A stretch of DNA of 64,000 bases from Bugula neritina (Eukaryota; Bryozoa; Gymnolaemata; Cheilostomatida; Bugulidae): positions 6,464,251 through 6,528,250 of the forward strand of contig OZ037773.1 of assembly GCA_964035545.1 (NCBI GenBank). Reading direction: 5' to 3'. Numbering within the stretch: position 1 is the stretch's first letter; each line of letters begins with the position of its first letter. Position numbers and translations under genes: made by a program. Of the stretch, positions 47,939-63,985 are shown one piece after another. The notes beneath the pieces were generated by a model. The model was not told where the DNA came from, did not search any database, and saw only the letters and a list, made by a program, of their open reading frames with translations.

Positions 47939-50725
47939 ATGGGAAATTCTACTAGCAGAGAACAAGCAGCAGACCTATATTTATCGGAGTTTAAGAAAGT
48001 TTGCTTATTGTCAAAAAAACAGCTTAACAAGTTGAAAAGAACTACCAGATGTAAGTAATTTATAACTTGATTGTGCTGCATCGTTTTTATCACAAAAATA
48101 CTTTTTACTAGCTAGAATTTGGATTTAAAACATTTAATACATGCTTTTAGTAGTTGTCGCTGATTTACCATTAGTCAGGAGCAAAGTAAATTAAATTTTT
48201 ATCAATTTGATAAGTATATGCAGAGTTGTGTTATTTTTGCAATTTTTAATTTTTTAATTGCAGTTTCAAAAGCTGAAATTGAAGAATGGTGAGTAACTAA
48301 ACTTTATACTTTTTTCTAAAGTGAATAAATTCCTTTGACCTTTTATTGATTATTTTAATTTTGATAATTTGAAACTATTGATTGCTATTGATTTTGAAAA
48401 CAAACTATTATTAATATTTCCAGGTACCTAATCTTCACAGACTTGTTTCCAGCGGGATATGCTACTAAAAACGTAAGTTCTGAATAGGTTTAGTAAGTTG
48501 CAAGTGTAGTGTGGAGTTTACCTGGCGGTCCTGGTGGTGTAATGGTTAGCACACTTGCTTGTAAGCCAGAGGTCTCGGGTTTGATTCTCAGTCGGGAAAA
48601 TTATTTTTCAGCAAGTTTCCTATATGTGCCGTAATTTAAATAGTCTTCACAAACCCATTTGAAAAACTGAATCAGGTTTTAAGCTTATGATGCATTTTAT
48701 TAATTGACGCTATGTTTGGTAAAATACATATTATATTTTTGTGACACTACAAAAAATATCAAACATACTAACTAATATTTTTATTGCTTTTGCTATTAAA
48801 ATTTTGTAACAATATAAACAATTTTTTTATAAATTTCTTTTCTTTTTAAACAAATTTTTTGCTAATTTTTAGTTAGCTTAAACATTTTAATTTTTTGTTT
48901 GCAATTTATAAATAATTTAAAAAACAAAAAAATATTAATTTAATGAACTGCTTTGACTAACTGTTATCCAATTTAACTTAAAAAAAAGAACTGTTTATAA
49001 TGATATTTTTCTTTGCAATAAAACTTGTAAAAAGTAAAAATGTTTGTGTGTCAGCACAACTGCCTCTATAAAATTTGTATGTCTGTGTCTGTTTCGTAGC
49101 GATTTGTCGGCCTATATATGGACGTATATCACATGGGCAAGCCTTTGGAACTTGCTGAAATGGTGTTTGGAGCTACTGGAATTGGTGAAGCGAAGGTCTT
49201 GACTTTTGACCTATTTTTGAAAGTGTTGGACATGACCATAAAAGGCAGTAAAGAAGAAAAACTCAAGTGTAAGTTGGGAATTAGCAACATCTTTTCAATT
49301 AGGTTTTGCATTATAAGGAAAAGTATCAAGTTCAAATACAATATATATTTCATCAGTTTCTATTAAAGTAAGTTTTATTACATAGTGAGCACTTTGTTTC
49401 AACTTTGAATTTATAGCCATATATAAATAACTTTGTTTTGTTATCAATTCCACTTTTCCAAAAGATGTAAGCAATTATTATCCCAGGCTTGTCTATGTTT
49501 AAACAATTTATTTTAATCTACTTTTCCAGTCTGTGGATAAATCTATTTTACTTTCAAAAGAGACAGTATTAAAAAATTCTATGCTGTTTTGCTTAGTACT
49601 TAAAATTACAACAACAAAAATTATTTTATTAAAGTTTTACTTGTAGGTACTATTTTATACATCTGATTTGTTGCAGTTGCGTTTGATGTGTATGATTTGA
49701 GAAACATGGATCAAATAAACCGATCGGAAATCATGTTCGTATTGGAGGCCATGTTTAAACTCACTGGCAAAAAGATGACCTTTGGTGATCAAAGTGACAT
49801 TCTAACCAGAACTACGACAGCATTTGAGGTTATGGACAAGGTATGCTGCCAGTTTATTTAACTGCATATGTCTTTGTTTTATAACAAAAATATAATTCTA
49901 AATTATTTGAATATTGTAACAAAATTTTAGATTAAACCTTATTCAAAACAACAAAATTCATGTTGTAGAATATAAAATATAGCAAACATGATATTTATGT
50001 TTATGTTATACTGTGCATTTAGGAGCAGTAGTGGAGAAATTGATATAGCCTATGTTCTTTAGTTTTTTTAATAAATTTTGGTTTGGGGCTTCAGTTGAAA
50101 TTATCATGAGAACATAACTTCTTATATGCTACATTTCTACTCTAGAACACAGACTTTTCTCAATTTCTCCATTACTAGTATACTTACCTCTAACTACGAT
50201 ATGCTATACTATGATTACATAGTAGAGTGTTATTTTCTTGCAATCTTTCTATAACGCGAAGTTTGTCAGCCTAAACTAGAATTGCTTTGAACTAAAAATG
50301 CTTTAAATGGTGCACTTTTTCTTCTATAGCTCTATATACACTTTGCTTCATAAAAGCTTTTGGGTATGAATATATCAAAATCTGCACATATGTTCTGTTG
50401 GAAGCTGTCTCAGAATGTTTATATTATACAATATATTCATGGTTTATATTTATTCACATAACATTATATAGCTGTGAGCAACACCATTGCTTTAGGGTTT
50501 AGTTCAACCTGTTTATATAACTACTTAATAAAAGTTACATATTTGAATAAAATTTATGTTTTTCCAGCACATAGATAGATCTATTGTATTTTTCTCTTGG
50601 TAATAAGAATAACTGTTCGCCATCTTTATTTTTAGATAAATTACTACGCTGTCAACTTTGATGACTTCAAAACTGCAATTGAGGAGGAGCCGTGGATTGC
50701 TGATGCGTTGAATATCAATTATTAA
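47939..50725 (+). CDS. NCS-like protein with eroded EF-hands, 202 aa
   Basis: Six exons: 47939-48050, 48264-48288, 48424-48472, 49100-49268, 49677-49840 and 50636-50725, 609 nt in frame. It starts MGNSTSREQAAD (Ser at 6) and has a longer Lys-rich N-terminus (SKKQLNKLKRTTR). The 25-nt exon encodes FSKAEIEEW. EF1 keeps Pro-x-Gly (LFPAGY). The EF2 loop is gone (ATGIGEAKVLTFD), EF3 reads DLRNMDQINRSE and EF4 DKINYYAVNFDD, so no loop looks able to bind calcium. The reading frame and splice sites are clean, so it may act as a calcium-independent partner. The MITE and tRNA-like insertions are all in introns. Confidence 0.86.
48529..48597 (+). mobile_element. tRNA-like sequence, probably the head of another SINE or a tRNA pseudogene
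   Basis: Can be folded partly like a tRNA. TCCTGGT pairs with GTCGGGA through several wobble pairs, the A box is TGGTGTAATGG, and the B box GGTTTGATTCT is degenerate. The anticodon arm CTTGC-TTGTAA-GCCAG has only six loop bases and one mismatch, which excludes a working tRNA. Downstream TGTGCCGTAATTTAAATAGTC resembles the body of the main SINE family. It lies in intron 3 of the 202-aa gene. Confidence 0.55.
50021..50190. mobile_element. MITE-like element, copy 4
   Basis: In intron 5 of the 202-aa plus-strand gene. It starts GCAGTAGTGGAGAAATTGA and ends CTCAATTTCTCCATTACTAG. This is the cleanest inverted-repeat pair of the family in the window. Confidence 0.8.
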
Positions 50726-52013
50726 TAAATTCAGTCTAGTTACAGGTAAAACTGTCTTATATAGAACTTCAATTTTATTCTTTGCACACTTACATGAAAA
50801 CTCACGCAAGTTTATAGTCACTATCCCTGAGAGAAACCCCTGACGGAAAAGGTGTTTTTAAATTGAGCTAATGACTTATTTATATGTGGCACAGCAGTAA
50901 TTATGATTGGATGCTTTTCCAAACATCACCAATCACCTTTGTCTAGGGTTCGAACCCATGACTATAGATTTACTTAACCAGCTCTCTAGCCCCTAAATAT
51001 GAGATTTAATACCACGTAATGTTGTTTTATGCTAGATGGTTATATCACCATTAATTATTGGTATATTGTAAATGTTGCAATGATGCAATGTATCATATGC
51101 ATATATATGTCAAACATTAATGCAATTGGTCCTTTGAAACTTTTGATTATGGAATCTTACCAATATAGTTTTTGCTGACAGCGTAGTTGAATTCATTATA
51201 TTATTTTTCAGAACTTTCAAAAAGAGCAAGTTGAAGGGGGACCTCTACTGACCTTGAGATATTGTAGTTCACTGCCTCCATTTATAATTACATATTTAAA
51301 TTTTCATGCAACTTTTTTGTACAATTATATGAGTGTGTTTTTTGGCTAAAAAGTAAATAAAAAAGATAGTTCACAAGTATTATGCAATTTGTATTATTTA
51401 AATTTGCTCTTTCCAATAAATCAACAATATATGAAGTAAAGCACTATTTCAGAAGTCACCAATCATGTTAGTTATTAAGTAAAAAATGTAATCTTATGAA
51501 AACATGCCTTGAAAACTAGTGCTTATGTTAGAGTTGTCACACCTTGTATTTTGGAGCTCTATTACTAAAAAGATCTTATTTTAATCTTGCAGCTTAAAAA
51601 ATATTTTGAAGAAAGCAATTCCCAACTTATTTGTGACTAAATATTATATATTTTTGAGTGACGCCAGCTTTAATGTTCTAACCATAGTATATAGAAACTC
51701 TATTCAATTTAGGACCACTATTTATCTTCAATGTTGAGTAAAAGTTAACTAATAATATGGTTGCTCTATATATAGAATTTTCTGTTTTTCTAAAATTAAA
51801 AGTTGACAATTTTATTTAGAACATATGATTAATGTGTTTTGCCATTGAAAGATTTAAATACTTCTTTTGTTTAATGTACAATAAACACTTGTAAGAGCTT
51901 AGTATTTCACACTTTATTGCAGTAAATAATTGTTTTTTTTAAATTTATGACAACTCATATCAATGTGAAGAAAGGAGTCAGGTAAACGAAAAGCAACAAA
52001 CATGCAAAGTAAT
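50726..52013. other. Convergent intergenic region
   Basis: Lies between the ends of a plus-strand and a minus-strand NCS-like gene. It contains one SINE copy and AT-rich sequence. No gene was seen. Confidence 0.5.
50795..50995 (-). mobile_element. tRNA-derived SINE, slightly truncated
   Basis: Reverse copy just after the stop codon of the 202-aa gene. The tail ACTCACGCAAGTTTATAGTC, the central GGATGCTTTTCCAAACATCACC and the B-box complement GGGTTCGAACCC are clear. The outer head end is lost. Confidence 0.83.
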
Positions 52014-56248
<4,235 letters not shown>

Positions 56249-56648
56249 GCTAACTTTTTGAGAACGTTAATATACCTTCTATTCTTGTTAGAGTACTCAC
56301 AGGTAAACTTGTTGTAAAGAGAAAATGTTTTAAGGTTCTTTTTATAAAGTAATAGCTAACACTTTGTAAGTACATGTCTTATGACAGCCTAGAATAGCAT
56401 GCCAATAAAAGCTACAAGCTTGAAAGTCATTCTCAAACGTATACCTAAAGAATGTTCTAGAGCTTTCACAGTTCATTAATTGCTTATAACAAATGATGGC
56501 AGTGTAGCTCTAGTATTATGAAAGAACTATTATTACTATTGTTTCTTAAATTCTAGACTTTTTTGCCCAATAGCTATTTATGACATCACAGCTGACATAT
56601 GTATGCGCATCATCTCTATATTTTAGATTTGTTAGTGCGAGGACAAAT

Positions 56649-56837
56649 GAACAGCCGTGGTCTAGAGTGTTTGGCTTAGTAAACATTAGATATGGGTTTG
56701 AACCCCAGTAAAGACCATTGGTGATGTTAGGACGAGCATCCAGTTATAATTGCTCCTGTGCCACATATAAATAGGTTCTTAGCCCTATCCATTGGGTTTC
56801 ACACAGGGATGGTGACTATAAACTTACATGGGAGTAT

Positions 56838-56838
<1 letters not shown>
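56649..56838 (+). mobile_element. tRNA-derived SINE, internally shortened
   Basis: The head GCCGTGGTCTAG lacks part of the A-box region and anticodon arm. The B-box region GGGTTTGAACCCC, the central block and the tail ACTATAAACTTACATGGG are present. It abuts a (GATT)n run. Confidence 0.8.
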
Positions 56839-56840
<2 letters not shown>

Positions 56841-56880
<40 letters not shown>

Positions 56881-57150
56881 TATTACATATCACAAACATG
56901 ACAACACGTTGCAAAATTCAGTGTAAATACTGGCTATAATAAGTAGGAATGAACAAAAATAAGAGAAAAAATCAAAATTCTGTTGGATTATTTAAAATAA
57001 AAGCTCATTTAAAGTATTTACAAGATGTCGCAAGAAGCTATCTCTGCCCCATGCCCCTCTATATTTGATGGTTCGATATCTTCCAGAAGGGCATTGACTA
57101 AGAAAGTTATTGATGAAATGGTCATTGTCTGTTACAATGAGAGAGTGGTG
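56841..57150 (-). mobile_element. Probable 3' end of a non-LTR retrotransposon
   Basis: On the minus strand, an open stretch of about 49 codons (reading RYRTIKYRGAWGRDSF near its middle) ends at TAA (56994-56992). An AT-rich 3' UTR follows, then a tail of about nine AATC units (56841-56880 in plus view). A short C-terminal coding end, UTR and simple-repeat tail is typical of a 5'-truncated LINE. The family is not identified. Confidence 0.4.
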
Positions 57151-58096
57151 TGTTTGTTATATAACTAATAAATTTAAAAGGAAGATAGTTTAAAAACATA
57201 GCATCATAATATTCTTAACTATTTTAATTTAATAAAAGAGCAAACCAAAAATTAATATAAAATGGTCAGAATATTATTTAGTATACGTTATATAACAAAC
57301 TTCAGGTTTGGATAGCACTGTTTTGGCTAATAGTTATTGACATATTAGAGAGTTTTGAATAAATTTTTAGTAGCAATAGGCATCTGCATGGTGGTATTAG
57401 TGTATTTTGTATGAAAGGTAGTTTTTTCTAAAACTCTGAGAGCAAAAGTCAGAAACTTCTATTTGGTGCTTTAAAGTTCATAGGTTGCCCTTTCTGCTTA
57501 AAAGGTAATGCAATTACGCAATTATATAATATACCTAAAATACAAATACATTTGATAGTTATATATCAGCATATTTTGTGTATCGGTCTGTTAGAAGTTA
57601 ATAACATTCTTTTTGTGTGCCTATATGTTGCAGCTATTCAATTTCAATTTGTGATGTTTCTACTGCGTCCTTATAGTTGTTCTTTTACAAATAATGTTGT
57701 GATATTTATTTTTTCTAATTTTGTCTATCCATACTCTGTATAGTAATATTGTAAGTATCTGCAACTTGCTATATTGTGAGACTTGGTTGAAGATATGTGA
57801 TTCTTTTACAAGCATCAACAGTGTGATTCTGAATTAAACAACTTTTGTGGTATAGCAAAAGAATCAACTATGGATGATGACATTAGTTTCAGGGAAGAAC
57901 TGTATTTATTAGCCAATTACAATTCTTAAGTGATTTACAAAAATATTAAACTGAATGAAAAATGAATATTATGAAAACAAACAGGAATGAAATACACTTT
58001 AATTATAAATATGTCAACTGTCATCAGCTCTGTCTCAGTATTATAGTTTATGCTGACGTGTTCTGACTTGGGGACATTGTTGACAGTTTTCGAAAG

Positions 58097-58116
58097 CTAG
58101 AAGCTGAAGCGTCGTC
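58097..58116 (-). CDS. Possible alternative terminal exon of the 242-aa gene
   Basis: If A|GTAAAT at the end of the last main exon is used as a donor, splicing to the TTTTAG acceptor here replaces the last codons with RRRFSF and a stop. The equivalent position 5.9 kb away (63986) keeps Phe-Thr-Phe-stop. This supports but does not prove coding use. Confidence 0.3.
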
Positions 58117-58262
58117 CTAAAACAAAGTAAAACATGTCCAATAATTACCACTGCTCAAATTTTAATGATGACCAGAAGGTTTGTTTACATACAGACAAAC
58201 AAATAATACGCATCATATATTTTCTAGTTTATTAGTAAGCATAACGGAGTATAATTGAGTAT

Positions 58263-61200
58263 TTATTTACTAGGAAGATAATCAACAGGATCTGGGGGTC
58301 CAAGAACTAAGTTTATCATCAAGGTGTTCATCATCCACCTGTCCAATCCAATGCCCCACAGAAAGTCTGCATAGTCCAGGTGGCCACGGTTACTCTAGAA
58401 TACAAAACTCATTGTTCTATACACTACGTTTTGATTGTTTCACATTATGTTAATGAGTCTTCTTATCAATGTTTAGGAACAGTTGCATCGGATAAATCCA
58501 CAACCATTGGTTGATGCAAACCACAATCACAAATCCATTCACAGAGCCATTCGAATTTATGGAAATGCAGTAAATGCTTATAACATTGCTAACAAGAACG
58601 TAACAATATTTACAGACAACATAGTTTACATAGATTGTGTTCAGTCTTAAAAGCACTTATACTCAAGTGAGCAGCGTGGTCTAGGGGTTAGAGCGTTTAA
58701 CTTAGTAAACACGAAGTCATGGTTTAGAAACCTGACAAAGGCCAGTAGTGATGTTAGGAAGAGCATCCAGTCATAATCGCTCCCGTGCCACATCTGAATA
58801 ATTCCTTGGGAGGTTTCCCACAGGGGTGGTGATTATGAGTTTTTTAAAAGCTTTAACTCAACACTAAAGTTTTTGAATGAACACTTTATCATAGCATTAG
58901 CTTTAACCTATGTTTGTTTTATGAGCCATGACACAGATATTTTAAACGATTCAATTGATTTAAATATTTTCAGAATTGGTAAACATCAATTTATTTATTC
59001 ATATATTTTTGCAAGAAGCTTATTAGTCTGTTTACAAAACAAATAGTTGAGTACGCAGTATATCTTTGTTGTAGCTATGTATAACTAGCAACTAGTTTAA
59101 CTAGCAATTAGTAAGTAGCAACTAGTAACTAGTTACTATAGTAGCTAATAAGCAGACCCTTGTAAATAGTTACTAATAAACTTACTATATCCATTACATC
59201 AAATATTTTGGCAGTTCGAGTGGTCGGAGAATCATTTTCATCAGTCAATGGTTTCCCTAGCAACTCATAAAAAGCTTGAAGTACTGTCCTCATATCTGAC
59301 TTGGTGACAGTTCTGCTTTTTCTAATGTCAAACATCTTAAATGCCCCTGAAATGCAATGATCTAATAGCATTACAAAACTAGTTTGGGTTTTTAAGCTCC
59401 ATTCCAAATGCACAATTACAGAGTAAGTAAAAATGCACGCCAAAGTTTTCTTTAGCAAAAACAAAATTTCATAGCTGCTACAATTAAAATATTTTAGAAA
59501 CATAATGTTTAGATCAAAATTAATATTTACATTTTTAAACTTTACTTGTTATATCCATTATTTGAAATTTCTGCTACAAGCAATTTGTATCAATAAGGTA
59601 GACTGTTACATATTAGGTCACAATTAAGGATGAAATACATTATATATACATGTTGGCCATTATAATGAATCTAAACAAAATAAAAGACTCAAAACCAACA
59701 GGAGACGCACGTTTGGTACTAACTATTGATTGGCAGAAACTGCGCTATAAAGCCAAGATGTTAGCTCCTGTGTATGGTTGGTTATGAATAAGGATACAGA
59801 AGCTGTGAACCTGCACTTACATCTCATTTGACCGTAAGACCCCTCTGCAGCAGTATCTATACTTGTAAGAAACTTCCCAAACCCCACCTTTCCGAAAGGC
59901 ATAATACCTGCAGCACTGAAGTATAGCTTCACGTATGCTGTGGGGTCACCATTTTCATACTTCACTTTTAAGAAAGTTGCAAACGCCTGAAAAAAACAAA
60001 ATGATAGTTGAGATTAAAAATATCTTATACTCGTCATCTGCATTGTTCTGAAACTTACACAAGTTTATAGTCCCCATCTCTGTGAGAGAACACTGATAGA
60101 AAGGATTTTTGTTAAAGGCTAAGAACTTGTTCAGATGCGGCATTGGAGCAATTATGACTGGATGCTCTTCTTGACATCACTAATGACTTTGAACCCATGA
60201 CTTTGTGTTTACTAAGCAAACACTTTGACCTTTAACCTGCACTCCCTATCTGCATTGTTCTACTTTATTAAATTTAATTGCAATATTAAATTTCTATTTA
60301 AAACATTTCTTGTTTTTTACTTATAACAGTTTTAATGAACATACGACTTTTCAAATAAAACTTTCACCAAAACATTTTTTCCTAAAAAACTTTCCTCAGA
60401 AACGTTCTATACACAAAACTTCCCACACTAATTATCCAACAAAACAACCACAAAGCTGCCTGTCCAGAGTGTAAACTCTATAGAGTATAGACCATAGACC
60501 ATAGAGTTATAAACCTAATGCTTTCACCTTTTAACTTCACTGGATTATATGAGTTGGAGATTTCAAAATAAATCATTGCAATATAAAAAATGCAATTTTC
60601 AAAGTAAATATGTTATTTATTGCATAATATTTCTGTTCACCAACCGCATGATATATACTAACAAAAAATTTATTAATAGTCAATGAAGTTTATTTACGGA
60701 GAATTTTTCGTGTATTATATTTATTTCTAATAGTGAAATACTTCTCCACTTCCTCAAAATGCTTTTATATATGTTATATATTGTCTATAGATTTCAATTT
60801 GACAAATATTTATCAAAAAATTTTAAAAGATGCTCTGAATTGAGGTACTCACCTCTTGAGTTGCATATCCAGTTGGGAATTGCTCAAGAAAAAAGTCATA
60901 CCTGCAACAGAAGAGCTGGTATAGTAATACTTGTGAGTGTTTAGGTTTCATAAGCACGGGTTATTCTTAGATTACATTCTCTGTTTAAAGAAAGTCAACA
61001 GACACTAAATTTTAAGTTATAACAGCTGCATATATAGATTATTATATTGCATAATTTTTTTAGCATTGATTGGCTTTTTAGTTAGTGACCATCACATCTA
61101 TTAAGATTCTTCATTAGCTTGTGAACTTTAATTTTAAGAAATTTATTTGGAATTTTTAAAATTGCATATTCAAGTTTTGATGGGTACTAGGTAACAGCAA

Positions 61201-62623
61201 TTTGAACAGTACCAAATTGCAATTACATGTTTCAATTAACAAATAAGTTTATGGTGTCACTTTGTCAGTGCAAGTTTGACTAACAACCTGTTGAAATGTT
61301 TTATCTAATCTGATCAAGTTGGTAACCTACAGGAGTACTATTGTAGTAAATGCAAGTATTCTTATTAATTGCATATAATAATTCAAAACTTTGATCGTCA
61401 ATAATCTAAAATTAAATTGATTGCCTTAATAAATAAATTTTCACTAACCAGTCTTCAATCTCTCGTCTTGTATCTGTAAATAGAAAATTAAACAAAATAT
61501 TAATTAAAAAAAGTATTGCAGCTGCGAGTTGCGAAAATGCAACTCAGAGAAAGGCATGGTGCATAAATTTTTTTACTAATAAAACTTGTTACACAACAAT
61601 ATGTCATCTTCTCTTGCACAGTCTACAGGATGTGATTTGGAAATTAAAGTTATTTAATTTACTGCTTATAGAGAAATCTTAAATTTATGAAATTGAATCA
61701 GTAAACTGTAGGTTGTTTATAAAAAATTTGTAAATTGAAACATTTCTTTTTATTCTTGCATTCTGTAGACGTGACTTGATAGAAATATAATGATGTACAA
61801 TACTATATGTTTACCACTAAAAAGCAAAAATTGCAAAATTTTATTCAGATACAACAAAAGTTTTTGAAAAAAGATTCAAGCAAGAATTAATGAAACGGAA
61901 GAGCATGGAGAATTTTAAACAAAAACATCTTTATGTTTTGAAACAATTTGAAAGCATTTTATGAATTTGAATGACATGGCAACAGCATTAGAAATCTAAA
62001 TCAAAAGCTGAAATAACTTTTTGTGAAATGTCTCGACTTGCATGGTTAAATGAGAGCATAATGAGCATAGTACAAGTACATGAATTGATGAGAATGAGTC
62101 ACTGCATATTCATCTTTCTGCTCTAGCTAAACGCTTTCTCAAAATTTCTTAACAGAAATTTCCAAGTTAGGGGCAAAAACATTTTTAATACCAAATAAAC
62201 TTCACCTGTTGAAACAATATAAACTGTCTTTTAATTTATAATAACTTTCTAAAGTAAAGTTTATTGATGAAATGAAAAAACAGATACTATAGAATTCTGG
62301 TCTCACTAAAACTGAGAGGTCGCAAGCTAGCCGTCTGGCTAGCTATTACAGGCCATTATAAGAGCCACTGGGTAAACTCCTTATACAGACTACAGTCTAC
62401 AACTGTTAGTAAAAGTTAAAAGCTTACATGAAGTTTTCTGCTTTAATTTTCTGATCTTCTCATCAGAAAGAGTTGTCTGCCCTCTGTGGGTGCGGCTTCC
62501 TCTAATCTCTCGACTACTCCTGCCAAAACTGCTTGTTGTGCTGCTTCTAGCCCGTGATCTAATTCTCAAGCTGCCACTACGGCTAAGTCTTCTAAGTCTA
62601 TTTCGACTGCTTGTAGTTCCCAT
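58263..62623 (-). CDS. NCS-like protein with Arg/Ser-rich N-terminus, 242 aa
   Basis: Six exons: 62623-62428, 61473-61449, 60901-60853, 59986-59821, 59346-59186 and 58394-58263, 729 nt in frame. It starts MGTTSSRNRL (Ser at 6). The first exon encodes 65 residues rich in Arg and Ser (RLRRLSRSGSLRIRSRARSS), unlike any other array member. The 25-nt exon gives TRREIEDW, and EF1 keeps Pro-x-Gly (QFPTGY). EF2 is deleted or altered (AAGIMPFGKVGF), EF3 reads DIRKSRTVTKSD and EF4 DISNRGHLDYAD, so calcium binding is doubtful. The C-terminus is Met/Leu-rich (RWMMNTLMINLVLG). The stop used may differ if a further 20-nt exon at 58116-58097 is spliced on. Confidence 0.86.
58669..58836 (+). mobile_element. 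tRNA-derived SINE, tail shortened
   Basis: The A box TGGTCTAGGGG is intact, and the B box is damaged by GGTTTAGAAACC. The central block CAGTAGTGATGTTAGGAAGAGC is present. It lies in intron 5 of the 242-aa gene. Confidence 0.8.
60050..60247 (-). mobile_element. tRNA-derived SINE, diverged
   Basis: Reverse copy in intron 3 of the 242-aa gene. The tail CTTACACAAGTTTATAGTCC and central GGATGCTCTTCTTGACATCAC are recognisable. The B-box region is reduced to TTTGAACCCATGAC. Confidence 0.75.
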
Positions 62624-62893
62624 CCTGGTGAATAAGAATGTTGACTTCAATTGTCGTTAATATGAAACTTTGAAATGAGGTTAGGAGCTGTGAACATATA
62701 ACATGTTTTGCTGCAAGCTATGCTTATTTGCTAGTTGTGTTCACTATAGCTTTAAACCAGCTATCATAATTTAGCTACTATATACATATACATTATACCT
62801 TTTGTAACTCAATTTATTCTTCTGGTGATGAGTAATACAGACTTAATTTTTATTACTGATATATACACCAATACATATTATCATAAACTGTTA

Positions 62894-62901
62894 TATATAT
62901 A

Positions 62902-62976
<75 letters not shown>
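62894..62976. repeat. (TA)n microsatellite
   Basis: Long TA run with one GTA interruption, upstream of the 242-aa gene. Confidence 0.95.
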
Positions 62977-62980
<4 letters not shown>

Positions 62981-63405
62981 TCAAGACTGTCATTAATATA
63001 AAATCATCCGTCTGTCAATAAAGATGCTATAAATAAAGTTTTAGCTAATAGTTATTAACATGATAATCCCCTCCCCCACAAATAGATTTGTAATAGCAGT
63101 AATGCATTTGAATGTTGGCATTAGTATTTTTTGCATTGAAGAATGTCTTTTTAAGAATATGTTTAATTTAGATTGAAAAGAACTAAAGTTTTTGGTTCTT
63201 TTATCTTTGAACTGCTTTCTCTGCTCAAATGTAAAGCTCCTCAAAGTCAACATCAATATGTAATTATACTATACTTGAAATACAAACACATCTGAGCATT
63301 GTTTATTTTTTGTGTATCTTTTTGTTAAAAGTTATCTTTCTTCTTGTATGTCTATGTTGGAGCCATTCAGTTTTAAGTTTAGACTTTTATATGCTGCATT
63401 CTTAT

Positions 63406-63560
63406 GAGGTAGGTGCAGCAACGAAGAAATAGAGAAGACCATGCATATGTTCTAGGTTATAGAAATGTAGCAAAAGAAGTTATTTCCTTGTGAGAGTTTC
63501 ATCTGCACCCCAAACCAAAGTTTAGTAGTGAAATTAAAGAACTTGGGCTACTGTTCTTAA
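63406..63560. mobile_element. MITE-like element, copy 7
   Basis: It starts GAGGTAGGTGCAGCAACG. The interior TTCTAGGTTATAGAAATGTA and GTGAGAGTTTCA match the other copies. The right end is degraded. Confidence 0.7.
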
Positions 63561-63985
63561 GTCATGGTACTTATAGCTGTTTTTTTACAAATAATATTTT
63601 TCATACCGTTTTTCCATCCATAATGATCTAGAATATATTGTGACTACGTAGAAATGCTGAGCAATTTGCAAAGTACTATGAGTCTCAAATCATCTTTTTA
63701 TAATTATTAACAATGTGGTTACAAGTTGACCAACTCTTGTAATAGCATAATCATCAGTTATGAATAATAATATTTATTTTAGATAATCGAACTGTATTCG
63801 TCAAATAATTACTGCAATTAATAAGTGAATTACAATAACAAGTGGATACAAAATGAATTGAAAACAAACAGGAATCAAAATTACTTCAATTACATAAATA
63901 GGTCAAATTTCACCAGCTCTGCTTCCATATTACAGCTTATGCTGATGTATTCTGATTTGGGTGCATCGTTTACAGGTTTCTCAGG

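Larger units (their letters stand above)
56249..58096. other. Intergenic with SINE and LINE 3' end
   Basis: Contains a SINE and a probable LINE tail (both listed). From about 57300 it matches 63000-64000 near the right window edge, so this part is the duplicated 3' flank of the 242-aa gene family member. Confidence 0.5.
62624..63985. other. Upstream region of the 242-aa gene, with repeats
   Basis: Contains a (TA)n tract and MITE copy 7. From about 63040 it contains sequence homologous to 57300-58100, i.e. the 3' flank of another family member. No intact gene lies inside it. Confidence 0.5.

Noticed and set aside
48529-48597. Functional tRNA gene
   Set aside because: The anticodon loop has six bases, the T stem has a mismatch and the acceptor stem relies on wobble pairs, so it is a decayed or SINE-type sequence.
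57020-57050. Minus-strand ATGGGGCAG as a possible first exon of the 202-aa gene
   Set aside because: Runs into TAG after four codons. The exon starting at 56248 (MGSSLF...) has the right phase and donor and joins in frame.
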